From assembly GCF_006912135.1 (NCBI RefSeq), contig NZ_VIRS01000017.1:141211-205210 (forward strand): a stretch of 64,000 nucleotides of DNA, read 5' to 3'. The position numbers and the translations under genes were made by a program. Source of the DNA: Cryptosporangium phraense. GTDB taxonomy: Bacteria > Actinomycetota > Actinomycetes > Mycobacteriales > Cryptosporangiaceae. Below the pieces are notes generated by a model. That model searched no databases. It saw nothing but the letters and a program-made list of their open reading frames with translations, and had not been told where the DNA came from. Positions 17,694-25,870 of this stretch are shown here, piece by piece (the stretch's first letter is position 1; each line of letters begins with the position of its first letter).

Positions 17694-18624
17694 TCCGGTC
17701 GTCCAGGGCCCGCTGGGAGACCGCGGCCTCGGGGGCCAGCAGGTCGAACGCGTGCGGCGCTCCCGGGTGCAGGTGCAGCTCGACCGTCGTGCCGACCCGG
17801 GCCAGCCGCGCCCCGAACGCGAGCGCCTCGTCCCGGAGCACGTCGAGCCCGGCGATCTCGAGGTAGGTCGGCGGCAGCCCGGCGACGTCCCCGGCCCGGG
17901 CCGGGGATGCGTACGGCGGGGTGTGGCCCGGTTCCTCGTCGAGCGGACGGCCGAGGACCGCGGCCCAGGCCGCCCGATTGTCGCGGTGCGACCAGATCGT
18001 CTCCCGCCCGAGCAGCGGGTCGGCGTGGACCGTGCGGTCGTCCAGCATCGGCTGGATCAGCGCCTGCCCGGCCAGCGTCGGTCCGCCGCGGTCCCGTCCC
18101 AGCAGCACCGCGCCGGCCGCGATCCCCGCGCCTCCGCCGTCGCCGGCCACCGCGATCCGGCTCGGGTCCGCGCCGAGCTCACCGGCGTGCTTGGCCGCCC
18201 ACACGACCGCCGCGTAGGCGTCTTCGACGCCGGCCGGGTACGGATGCTCCGGCGCCAGCCGGTACCCCACCACCAGCATGGGGACGCCGCTGGCAGCGGC
18301 GTAGTGGCGCATCAGCGGGTCGTAGAGCGCTGTGCTCCCGGCGATCATCCCGCCGCCGTGCAGGTAGACGACGAGACCGGTGGACGGCATCCCGGCGCGC
18401 CGGTAGAGCCGGAGGGGTACCGGTGTTCCGTCGGCCGAGGGGGCGGTGTGCTCGGTGACGTCGACGTCGTCGGGGGTGGGGAGGCGCTCGAAGAGGGCGT
18501 GGTAGAGCGGGTCGAGCCCGGCCCGGACCGCGAGCGCGTCGGAGTGCCCGGGGCCATCGTCCGGGTCCGAGAGGGGCAGGGCCCCGAGCGCTGCACGAAT
18601 CTCCGGATCGAGGCCCAGCGTCAT
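17671..18624 (-). CDS. HSL-type alpha/beta hydrolase lacking the nucleophile serine
   Basis: 317 residues of the hormone-sensitive-lipase group: oxyanion motif HGGG at 89-92 (VVYLHGGGMIAG), catalytic aspartate Asp261 (AGLDVLRDE) and histidine His291 (GAPHAF). The nucleophile elbow, normally GDSAGG, reads GDGGG at 161-165. Position 163, where the serine should be, is encoded GGC (glycine). The rest of the fold looks intact, so this may be a catalytically inactive or repurposed member rather than a decayed gene. Upstream on the same strand is corA, 67 bases away. Confidence 0.85.
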   Translation of the reverse strand: MTLGLDPEIRAALGALPLSDPDDGPGHSDALAVRAGLDPLYHALFERLPTPDDVDVTEHTAPSADGTPVPLRLYRRAGMPSTGLVVYLHGGGMIAGSTALYDPLMRHYAAASGVPMLVVGYRLAPEHPYPAGVEDAYAAVVWAAKHAGELGADPSRIAVAGDGGGAGIAAGAVLLGRDRGGPTLAGQALIQPMLDDRTVHADPLLGRETIWSHRDNRAAWAAVLGRPLDEEPGHTPPYASPARAGDVAGLPPTYLEIAGLDVLRDEALAFGARLARVGTTVELHLHPGAPHAFDLLAPEAAVSQRALDDRIRFFGGF

Positions 18625-18691
18625 CGTTACCTCCGGTATCTGCCGTTTTGCGCAGTTTATCGGGAGGCGGGATTGGCCCCAGGCGGGCGGG

Positions 18692-19666
18692 TCACCACCA
18701 GCCCTGGCGCTTGGTCCAGATCAGGAGCCAGCCCGACAACAACGCCATGGCCGTCAGGACCACCACCAGCGCAGGCCAGCTCGTCGCCTCGTTCACGATG
18801 ATGTTCATCCCGAGCACCGACGAGATCGCCGTGACCGGCAGCGTCACCGCGGCAATCACCGCCAACCGCTCGGCCGCGACCGTCATCTTGGTGTTCGTCC
18901 GGGTCTGGTACAGCGCGATCACGCCCTGCAGGTAGTCGGACTGGGCCTCGGCCATCGCGGTGATCCGGCCGAACTGGTCGGACGCGTCGCCGACCAGCAG
19001 CTGACCCTCGTCGGACAGCACCCGGAGCCGCTCCAGGCGCCCGAACAGCTGCCGATCGAGCGACGCCATCGTCTGCACGGCCTGGAGCCCGTGCCGGACC
19101 CGGAACATCTCGTCCAGGAACGGCTCCGGGTTGCCGTGCATGGCCCCGCCGGTCACCTCGCGCTCCAGCTGCCACGTGTCGGTCGTCAGCGTCGAGACGT
19201 GGTGGGCCATCCGCCGGTTGAGGGCGGTGATCACCGCGTGCGCGATGTCGTACGACGACGTCGGCGTCCAGCGACCGGCGTCGACCTTCTCGAGCAGCGG
19301 CCCGGTCTCGACCAGCGCGAGTTCGGGCGACACCGCCGGGTTCAGCGGCCCGTGCACGGTGACCAGGTACTTCGGCCCGAGGAAGACGTCCAGCTCGATG
19401 TAGTGCACGTGACCGCCCGCGCCCAGCTCGGGCGCGTGCAGCACGAGGAAGACGTGGTCGGAGTAGACGTGCAGCTTGGGCGCCGGGTTCCGGCGCGCCG
19501 CGTCCTCGATCGCCTGGTGGTGGAAGCCGAAGACCTCCTCCAGTACCCGGGCGCCCTCGGCGTCGCCCGGCGGCACGTCGACCCAGACCAGATCGTTCCC
19601 GGCCAGCGCCTTCGGGAGGTCGTCCGCCGACTCCACGCCCGTCTCCCGGAACACTCGAACGTCCAT
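18692..19666 (-). CDS. corA: CorA-type magnesium/divalent cation channel
   Basis: 324 residues. A large cytoplasmic N-terminal domain (1-260) is followed by two C-terminal membrane helices, with the signature GMN at the end of the first one (VTAISSVLGMNIIVNEATSWPALVVVLTAM). The long helical stretch QLFGRLERLRVLSDEGQLLVGDASDQFGRITAMAEAQSDYLQGV is the stalk helix. It conducts Mg2+ (or Co2+/Ni2+) into the cell as a pentamer. The ATG at 19666 is 84 bases from the divergent HAD gene. Confidence 0.92.
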   Translation of the reverse strand: MDVRVFRETGVESADDLPKALAGNDLVWVDVPPGDAEGARVLEEVFGFHHQAIEDAARRNPAPKLHVYSDHVFLVLHAPELGAGGHVHYIELDVFLGPKYLVTVHGPLNPAVSPELALVETGPLLEKVDAGRWTPTSSYDIAHAVITALNRRMAHHVSTLTTDTWQLEREVTGGAMHGNPEPFLDEMFRVRHGLQAVQTMASLDRQLFGRLERLRVLSDEGQLLVGDASDQFGRITAMAEAQSDYLQGVIALYQTRTNTKMTVAAERLAVIAAVTLPVTAISSVLGMNIIVNEATSWPALVVVLTAMALLSGWLLIWTKRQGWW

Positions 19667-19750
19667 GTCCGGAAGCGTGGCACTGCTACGTGAACAGGAA
19701 GTTCACCAAGCATTCGAAGGCAAGACCGAACACCTGCCTAGCCTGGCGTC

Positions 19751-20500
19751 ATGGGAACGCTGGGATTACCGCCAACGGTTCGCGGCTGCCTGTTCGACCT
19801 CGACGGCGTGGTGACTCGCACCGCGGCACAGCACGCCCGGGCCTGGAAGCAGACGTTCGACACCTTCCTCGCCGAGGACGCCGAGCGGCGCGGGGTGCCG
19901 TTCGTGCCGTTCACGATCGAGGGTGACTACATCCGGTACGTCGACGGCCGGAAGCGCCTCGACGGCACCCGGGCCTTCCTCGAGTCGCGGGGCATCGAGC
20001 TGCCCGAGGGCACGCCGTCCGACGACGCCGGCACGGCCACCGTCTACGGGGTGTCCAACGCCAAGAACGCGCTGGTGCTGCACCTGATCGACACCGAGGG
20101 CGTCGAGGTCTTCGACGACGCGGTCGACTACCTGCACGCGCTGCGCGACGCCGGCCTGCCCCGAGCGGTGGTCACGTCGTCCGCGAACGCCCAGCAGGTA
20201 CTCAAGGTCACCGGGCTCACCGACCTGTTCGACCTGCGCGTCGACGCGATCCTCGCGGCCGAGAAGGGGCTGGCCGGCAAGCCCGCGCCCGACACGTTCC
20301 TGGCCGGCGCCGAGCTGCTCGGGCTCCGCCCGCACCAGGCCGCGGTGTTCGAGGATGCGCTGTCGGGTGTCGCGGCCGGGCGGGCCGGGCAGTTCGGGCT
20401 CGTCGTCGGCGTCGACCGGGTCGGGCAGGGCGCCGAGCTCAAGACGGCCGGGGCCGACGTCGTGGTGAAGGCGCTCACGGACCTCCTGGAGGACAGATGA
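19751..20500 (+). CDS. Beta-phosphoglucomutase family HAD hydrolase
   Basis: 249 residues. HAD motif I is CLFDLDGVVT with nucleophile Asp16 and acid/base Asp18. Motif II is VVTSSAN, motif III lysine is in AEKGLAGKPAPD, and motif IV is AVFEDALSGV. The cap domain sits between motifs I and II. Its stop overlaps the ATG of the GH65 gene (ATGA). This is the classic pair in which the phosphorylase releases beta-glucose 1-phosphate and the mutase converts it to glucose 6-phosphate; mycobacteria carry a similar pair (Rv3400/Rv3401). Confidence 0.92.
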   Translation: MGTLGLPPTVRGCLFDLDGVVTRTAAQHARAWKQTFDTFLAEDAERRGVPFVPFTIEGDYIRYVDGRKRLDGTRAFLESRGIELPEGTPSDDAGTATVYGVSNAKNALVLHLIDTEGVEVFDDAVDYLHALRDAGLPRAVVTSSANAQQVLKVTGLTDLFDLRVDAILAAEKGLAGKPAPDTFLAGAELLGLRPHQAAVFEDALSGVAAGRAGQFGLVVGVDRVGQGAELKTAGADVVVKALTDLLEDR

Positions 20501-22860
20501 TCGGATCCGGACCGTTCGAGATCGACCCCTGGTCGATCCGTGAGACCGGGCTCGACCTCGATCGCCTGCCGGCCAGCGAGTCGGTGTTCACGCTGGCCAA
20601 CGGGCACATCGGGTTACGCGGAAACCTCGACGAGGGCGACCCGCACGGGCTGCCGGGCACCTACCTGAACTCGTTCTGCGAGCTCCGCCCGCTGCCCTAC
20701 GCCGAGGGCGGCTACGGCTACCCGGAGTCCGGGCAGGCGATCGTCAACGTCACCAACGGCAAGCTGATCCGGCTGCTGGTCGACGACGAGCCGCTCGACG
20801 TCCGCTACGGGCAGATCCGCTCGCACGAGCGGGTGCTGGACTTCCGTACCGGGATCCTGACCCGCCGGATGGACTGGGTCTCGCCGGCCGGAAAGGCGAT
20901 CCGGATCGAGAGCGAGCGGCTGGTCTCGCTGGTCCAGCGGTCGGTCGCGGCGATCAGCTATTCGGTGACCGCGCTCGACCAGCCGGTGCAGCTCGTCGTG
21001 CAGTCCGAACTGTTCGCGAACGAGGAGCTGCCGGACTCGGAGAAGGACCCGCGGATCGAGTCCGCGCTGCCCCGCGTGCTGCACCCGGAGGTCCACACCA
21101 ACGACACGACCAGCGCGACGCTCCTGCACAGCCTGAAGGGCACCGGGCTCCGGATGGCCGCGAGCATGGAGCACCTGATCGCCGGCCCGGCCGGAACCGA
21201 GACGCACTCCAGCAGCAGCGACAACATCGGCCGGACGACGGTCGTCTGCCGGCTGGCGCCGGGGCGCACGCTACGGATCACGAAGTTCCTGGCCTACGGC
21301 TGGTCGTCGCAGCGGTCGCTGCCGGCCCTGAACGACCAGGTCCGGGCCGCGCTCACGGCCGCCCGCTACTCCGGCTGGGACGGGCTGAAGGACGAACAGC
21401 GCGAGTACCTGGACGCGTTCTGGGAGAGCGCCGACGTCGAGATCGAGGGCGACGCCCAGCTCCAGCAGGCGGTCCGGTTCGGCCTGTTCCACGTCCTGCA
21501 GGCCGGGGCCAGGGCCGAGGGCCGGGCGATCCCGGCCAAGGGCCTCACCGGCCCCGGCTACGACGGCCACACGTTCTGGGACACCGAGACGTTCGTGCTG
21601 CCGATGCTCAGCCACACGCTCCCGGACGCGGCCGCGCACGCGCTGCAGTGGCGCCAGTCGACGCTCCCGCTCGCGGTGGAGCGCGCCGAGACGCTCGGAT
21701 TCGCCGGCGCGGCGTTCCCGTGGCGGACGATCCGCGGCCAGGAGTGCTCCGGCTACTGGCCCGCCGGGACGGCCGCGCTGCACGTCAACGCCGACATCGC
21801 GGACGCCGTGCTGCGTCACGTCAACGCGACCAACGACGACGAGTTCGAGCGCTCGACGGCCGTCGAACTACTCACCGCGACGGCGCGGCTGTGGAAGTCG
21901 GTGGGTCACCACGACCCGGCCGGCGGTTTCCGGATCGACGGCGTCACCGGTCCGGACGAGTACAGCGCGATCGCCGACAACAACCTCTTCACGAACTTGA
22001 TGGCCCAGCGCAACCTGCGCGGGGCCGCGGCCGCCTGCCGCCGCCACCCGGACGTGGCGAGCGAGCTCGGCGTCGACGACGAGGAGATCGCGGCCTGGGA
22101 CGACGCGGCCGACGCGATGGTGCTGCCCTACGACGAGAAGCGCGGGGTGCACGCCCAGGCCGAGAACTTCACCAACCACGCGGTCTGGGACTTCGCCGGT
22201 ACGCCGGCCGACAAGTACCCGCTGCTGCTGCACTACCCGTACCTCGATCTGTACCGCAAACAGGTGGTCAAGCAGGCCGACCTGGTGCTGGCCATGCAGC
22301 TCTGCTCCGAGGCCTTCACCCCGGAGCAGAAGCAGCGCAACTTCGCCTACTACGAGCAGATCACCGTGCGTGACTCGTCGCTCTCGGCCGCGACCCAGGG
22401 CGTGATGGCGGCCGAGACCGGGCACCTCCAGCTGGCCTACGAGTACCTGTGCGAGACCGGCATGCTCGACCTGCACGACCTGGCCGGCAACACCTCGCAC
22501 GGGCTGCACATCGCGGCGCTGGCCGGGGTCTGGTCGGGCGTCGTCGCCGGGTTCGGCGGGATGCGCCACCTCGAGGCCGGCCTGTCGTTCTCGCCCCGGC
22601 TGCCGCAGGAGCTGTCCCGGATCACGTTCGCGATCCGCTGGCGCGGGCGCCGGCTGCGGGTCGAGATCACGCCCGAGCAGGCCTGGTACAGCCTGGCCGA
22701 GGGCGGCGAGATGGAGCTGCTGCACCACGGCGAACGGCTGACGGTTCCGGCCAACAGCGCGGTGCTGGCGGCGATCCCGCCGGCCGCGCCGGTCGAGCCG
22801 CTGCGCCAGCCGCCGGGGCGGGAGCCGCTGGTCCGGCGCCTGCGTGAAGCGCGCGAGTAG
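20497..22860 (+). CDS. Glycoside hydrolase family 65 disaccharide phosphorylase
   Basis: 787 residues. The N-terminal beta-sandwich begins WSIRETGLDLDRLPASESVFTLANGHIGLRGNLDEGDP. The (alpha/alpha)6 barrel carries GHTFWDTETFVLPML and the catalytic acid Glu488 in VTGPDEYSAIADNN. The family phosphorolyses alpha-glucosides (trehalose, maltose, kojibiose or nigerose) with inversion, giving beta-glucose 1-phosphate. The specificity cannot be read here. The overlap with the beta-phosphoglucomutase gene supports intracellular disaccharide use. A strong hairpin follows the stop. Confidence 0.92.
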   Translation: MIGSGPFEIDPWSIRETGLDLDRLPASESVFTLANGHIGLRGNLDEGDPHGLPGTYLNSFCELRPLPYAEGGYGYPESGQAIVNVTNGKLIRLLVDDEPLDVRYGQIRSHERVLDFRTGILTRRMDWVSPAGKAIRIESERLVSLVQRSVAAISYSVTALDQPVQLVVQSELFANEELPDSEKDPRIESALPRVLHPEVHTNDTTSATLLHSLKGTGLRMAASMEHLIAGPAGTETHSSSSDNIGRTTVVCRLAPGRTLRITKFLAYGWSSQRSLPALNDQVRAALTAARYSGWDGLKDEQREYLDAFWESADVEIEGDAQLQQAVRFGLFHVLQAGARAEGRAIPAKGLTGPGYDGHTFWDTETFVLPMLSHTLPDAAAHALQWRQSTLPLAVERAETLGFAGAAFPWRTIRGQECSGYWPAGTAALHVNADIADAVLRHVNATNDDEFERSTAVELLTATARLWKSVGHHDPAGGFRIDGVTGPDEYSAIADNNLFTNLMAQRNLRGAAAACRRHPDVASELGVDDEEIAAWDDAADAMVLPYDEKRGVHAQAENFTNHAVWDFAGTPADKYPLLLHYPYLDLYRKQVVKQADLVLAMQLCSEAFTPEQKQRNFAYYEQITVRDSSLSAATQGVMAAETGHLQLAYEYLCETGMLDLHDLAGNTSHGLHIAALAGVWSGVVAGFGGMRHLEAGLSFSPRLPQELSRITFAIRWRGRRLRVEITPEQAWYSLAEGGEMELLHHGERLTVPANSAVLAAIPPAAPVEPLRQPPGREPLVRRLREARE

Positions 22861-22863
22861 GAC

Positions 22864-22897
22864 GGGTGGCGCAGCCGCTTCGGCGGCTGTGCCACCC
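22864..22897 (+). terminator. GC-rich hairpin after GH65 gene
   Basis: A 15-base stem with one G-U pair, GGGTGGCGCAGCCGC (22864-22878) with GCGGCTGTGCCACCC (22883-22897), closes on a TTCG tetraloop three bases after the GH65 stop. It ends eight bases before the start of the SLATT-type gene, so it separates the two units or sits in the latter's leader. Confidence 0.7.
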
Positions 22898-22905
22898 TAC
22901 TCGGC

Positions 22906-23763
22906 GTGGGGGACCAAGACCTGCCGTCGCCGTTCGCCGTCGCCGACGCCGCGTCGCTCCGCGGTCAGTTCCTGACCCAGCTCGGTACCTGGCTCCGGCT
23001 CGGTGGGGCGCTGCTCGCCGTCGTCGGCGGTGCGGCCGTGTTCTCCGAGAGCCGGTTCGCGGTCCTCGCGGTCCTCGGCTTCGCCGTCGCCCTCGGCGGT
23101 GAGATTCTCCTGCTCGTGCGACGTCCCGAGCGCGACTGGTACCACGGCCGGGCGGTCGCCGAGTCCATGCGGACGCTCGGCTGGAAGTACGCCGTGGGTG
23201 GCGCGCCGTTCGGCTCCGGCCCCTGTTCGTCCCAGCTGGACGCCCGGATCGACGCGGCCGTGCGGGTCGGGCGGGACGGCCTCGACCTGACGTTCCGGGC
23301 CCCGGCCGCGACGACGGCGATGGACGCGATCCGCGCGCTGCCGTTCGCGCAGCGTCGCGAGCTGTACGGGCGCGACCGGATCGGCGTCCAGCGCGAGTGG
23401 TACGAGTCGAAGGCCGGGTGGAACCGGCGGCAGTCCCGGCGCTCGCGGCTGGCGCTCGTCGCCGGGGAGGCGATCGCGCTGGTGCTCGCGGCCGGCCGGG
23501 CAGCCGGGGCCTGGGATCTGGACTGGTCGGCGATCCTCGCGGTGCTGCTGGTCTCGGCCGGCACCTGGGTGGCGCTCAAGCGGTACGAGGAACTGGCCGT
23601 CGCCTACGGCGTCACGCTGACCGAGTTGGGGCTCGTCGCCGAGTCCGTGCGGGACGCCACCGAGGCCGAGTGGCCCCGGGTCGTCGCCGACGCCGAGCTG
23701 GCGATCAGCCGCGAGCACACGCTCTGGCTGGCCGCCTGCGCCGACCCCGGGCATGCGCGCTGA
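22906..23763 (+). CDS. SLATT-type (DUF4231-like) four-helix membrane protein
   Basis: 285 residues starting at GTG 22906. Two hydrophobic hairpins are visible: residues about 29-72 and about 178-212. The first is followed by RRPERDWYHGRAVAESMRTLGWKYAVGGAPF, the conserved cytoplasmic motif of SLATT/DUF4231 proteins. The second is followed by KRYEELAVAYGVTLTELGLVAESV, the matching C-terminal motif. This looks like a tandem SLATT_3 + SLATT_1 arrangement. The superfamily is predicted to form membrane pores or assemblies in nucleotide-signalled immunity. No SMODS/SLOG partner is next to it; an Hsp70-like gene follows 26 bases downstream. Confidence 0.78.
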   Translation: MGDQDLPSPFAVADAASLRGQFLTQLGTWLRLGGALLAVVGGAAVFSESRFAVLAVLGFAVALGGEILLLVRRPERDWYHGRAVAESMRTLGWKYAVGGAPFGSGPCSSQLDARIDAAVRVGRDGLDLTFRAPAATTAMDAIRALPFAQRRELYGRDRIGVQREWYESKAGWNRRQSRRSRLALVAGEAIALVLAAGRAAGAWDLDWSAILAVLLVSAGTWVALKRYEELAVAYGVTLTELGLVAESVRDATEAEWPRVVADAELAISREHTLWLAACADPGHAR

Positions 23764-23789
23764 CGGCGGAACTGCCAGGGTGGTCGGTT

Positions 23790-25166
23790 GTGGAGAGCAC
23801 CTACCTGCTAGCGGTCGACCTCGGCGTGACGAACACGGTCGCGGTCTTACGCTCACCGGCCGGTAGGTCCACTCCGCTGGTCTTCGACGGCGACACGCTG
23901 CTGCCGTCCGGCGTCCTGCTCGACCCGTCCGGCGCGGTGCTCACCGGCCGGGACGCGATCGCCCGGTCGGCCGAGTTCCCCGACCGCTACGAGCCCGCGC
24001 CCCGGTCCCGGGCCGCCGACGCCGTGCTGCGGCTCGGCGGCACCGAGACCACCCCGGCCGACCTGCTCAGCGGCGTCCTGGCGGCGGTCGGTTCGGCCGC
24101 GGCCGAGGTGGCCGGCTCGATCCCCGACACCGTGCTCACCCACCCCGTGCTCTGGCGCCGGTCGGAGGAGGGCGTCCTCCGCCGGGCCGCCGCCCAGGCC
24201 GGCTTTCCGAACGTCACGCTGCTCTCCGAGCCGATCGCGGCCGCGTCCGTGCTGCCGGTTCCGCTCGGCGCCCACGTCGTCGTGGTGGACGTCGGGGCGC
24301 GCGGGTTCGAGGCCTCGGTCGTGCGCCACGAGGACGACGGATTACGCGTGCTGACCGTCGGCGGCGACACCACGATCGGCGGCCGCCGGATCGACGCGGC
24401 GATCGCCGCCCACCTGGCCGGCACCGCGGGTCGTCAGCGCCGCGACGCCTGGCGCGCGATCGACCGTCCGCAGGATCCCGGGCAACGCCAGGTGCAGCGC
24501 GCCTTCTGGGACGACGTCCGGGCGGCCAAGGAGGCGCTGGCGTCGGCCGACCGGGTGCCGATCTCGGTGCCGGGCCTCTCCGCGAAGCAGACGCTGACCC
24601 GGGCCGACCTGGAACGGTTCGCCCGGCCGCTGGTCGACCGGGTCGGACGGGTGACCGGCCGGGTGCTGCGCGAGGCCGGGCTGCGCCCCTACGACGTCGA
24701 CACGCTGCTGGTCATCGGCGGGGCCGCCCGGCTCCCGATGCTGGCGCCCGCGCTCTACCTGGCGCTGGGCGTCGAACCGGTGCTGGTGGAGCGTCCGGAG
24801 ATCGTGATGGCGGTCGGAGCGCTGCGGCACACGGCCGCGCACGCCGGGGTCTCCGCGACGCGGGCGCGGCCGCCGGTGGTCGTCCCGGCCCCGCGGCGGG
24901 CGCCGTCGACCGGGGTTCCGGCGGCCGCGGCCCGGTGGGCGCGGGCCGCGACCCGGGGGATACGCCGTCCGATCGGGGCGCTGCCCGCCCCGCCGAAGCG
25001 GGCCGCGCTGACGAACTCCCACGAACCGGTCGACAGCCTGCCGGTGCTGCGCGAGCGCTCCGGACCGGCGCCCGCGCCGGCCAGCCGCTACGGCTGGGCG
25101 TTGATTCTCGCGCCGATCATCGCGCTGCTGCTCGTCGTCGCCGTGCTGGTGCTTCTACAGCACTGA
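23790..25166 (+). CDS. Membrane-anchored Hsp70-like protein
   Basis: 458 residues from GTG 23790. The actin-type ATPase fold shows phosphate-1 LAVDLGVTNTVAV, VLTHPVLWRRSEEGVLRRAAAQAGFPNVTLLSEPIAAAS, phosphate-2 VVVVDVGARGFEASVV, GGDTTIGGRRIDAAIA and the adenosine motif LLVIGGAARLPML. A basic, proline/alanine-rich linker (about 365-435) replaces the usual substrate-binding domain, and the protein ends in one membrane helix (WALILAPIIALLLVVAVLVLL). It is thus a DnaK-like ATPase tethered to the membrane, not a general chaperone. It probably works with the upstream SLATT-type protein. A frameshifted paralogue lies at 57621-58540. Confidence 0.85.
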   Translation: MESTYLLAVDLGVTNTVAVLRSPAGRSTPLVFDGDTLLPSGVLLDPSGAVLTGRDAIARSAEFPDRYEPAPRSRAADAVLRLGGTETTPADLLSGVLAAVGSAAAEVAGSIPDTVLTHPVLWRRSEEGVLRRAAAQAGFPNVTLLSEPIAAASVLPVPLGAHVVVVDVGARGFEASVVRHEDDGLRVLTVGGDTTIGGRRIDAAIAAHLAGTAGRQRRDAWRAIDRPQDPGQRQVQRAFWDDVRAAKEALASADRVPISVPGLSAKQTLTRADLERFARPLVDRVGRVTGRVLREAGLRPYDVDTLLVIGGAARLPMLAPALYLALGVEPVLVERPEIVMAVGALRHTAAHAGVSATRARPPVVVPAPRRAPSTGVPAAAARWARAATRGIRRPIGALPAPPKRAALTNSHEPVDSLPVLRERSGPAPAPASRYGWALILAPIIALLLVVAVLVLLQH

Positions 25167-25194
25167 GGTCCCGCGCTTCCGCGCGGGACCTCAG
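25163..25194. terminator. Bidirectional hairpin terminator
   Basis: A perfect 14-base stem, CTGAGGTCCCGCGC (25163-25176) with GCGCGGGACCTCAG (25181-25194), and a TTCC loop, overlap the stop codon of the Hsp70-like gene. They face the convergent DUF3349 gene, whose stop is at 25207. Confidence 0.8.
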
Positions 25195-25206
25195 CCACCC
25201 AGCGAC

Positions 25207-25533
25207 CTATTCCGGAGCGTCGGCCAACGGCCAGCCGCCGGCGGCGAGCCGGGCCGAGACCCGGGCCACGTCCTCCGCGGACGCCTCGTCGAGGGTCGCC
25301 TGGCTGATCAGCTTCTCGACGTCGTCCGTGGTGATCTCCTCACCCTGGATCGCGAGCATCGACAGGTCGGACGCGATCTGACGCACCTCGTGCTCGGTCA
25401 GCTTGCGCCGGAGCAGCCCCAGCAGGACGACGTAGTCCTGCCGCGGAACCCCGGCGGGGTAGCCGGCGCGGAGCCATTCGAGCGCGCGGGTGAGGAAGTT
25501 CGAGCGGGTCTCGTTGCCGATGGGGGTCGTCAT
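25207..25533 (-). CDS. DUF3349 family protein
   Basis: 108 residues, all helical and soluble, with the family pattern FLTRALEWLRAGYPAGVPRQDYVVLLGLLRRKLTEHEVRQIASDL. It is an actinobacterial protein of unknown function. Its place downstream of a phosphate transporter and a small membrane protein matches Rv0545c-Rv0544c-Rv0543c of Mycobacterium tuberculosis, so it is probably co-expressed with phosphate uptake. The ATG is at 25533. Confidence 0.9.
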   Translation of the reverse strand: MTTPIGNETRSNFLTRALEWLRAGYPAGVPRQDYVVLLGLLRRKLTEHEVRQIASDLSMLAIQGEEITTDDVEKLISQATLDEASAEDVARVSARLAAGGWPLADAPE

Positions 25534-25536
25534 CGA

Positions 25537-25851
25537 TCAGCCCTTGTTCTCGATGGTCGGGTAGATGTGCTCGAAGCTCAGGACCTTCCCGAACCCGAAC
25601 GCGATGATGTAGGTGATACCCAGCAACGCGATGAGTACCACCAGCGCGAAGCAGAGGATCCCGACGATCCGGCCGGCCGGGTGCGCGGCCGGAGCCGCGG
25701 TGCCGTCGGCGTGGACCTCGGCCTCGCCACCGGTGCCCCAGGCCATCGCCCGGATGCCGAACGCGAACAGCGTCGGCAGCCCGGCCCCCAGGATCAGGCC
25801 GATGAGCAGGACCTTCCAGGCCGCCTGGAGCGCAAGTGAAACGTTGTGCAT
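25537..25851 (-). CDS. Small membrane protein of the pitA operon
   Basis: 104 residues with two membrane helices, about 13-36 (VLLIGLILGAGLPTLFAFGI) and 63-90 (IVGILCFALVVLIALLGITYIIAFGFG), joined by an alanine-rich loop. It lies 19 bases downstream of pitA and three bases upstream of the DUF3349 gene. A small two-helix protein in the same position (Rv0544c) is known in mycobacteria. Its function is unknown; an accessory role to the transporter is an inference from position. Confidence 0.85.
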   Translation of the reverse strand: MHNVSLALQAAWKVLLIGLILGAGLPTLFAFGIRAMAWGTGGEAEVHADGTAAPAAHPAGRIVGILCFALVVLIALLGITYIIAFGFGKVLSFEHIYPTIENKG

Positions 25852-25870
25852 GGGGGTTCGTCTCCCGGGA

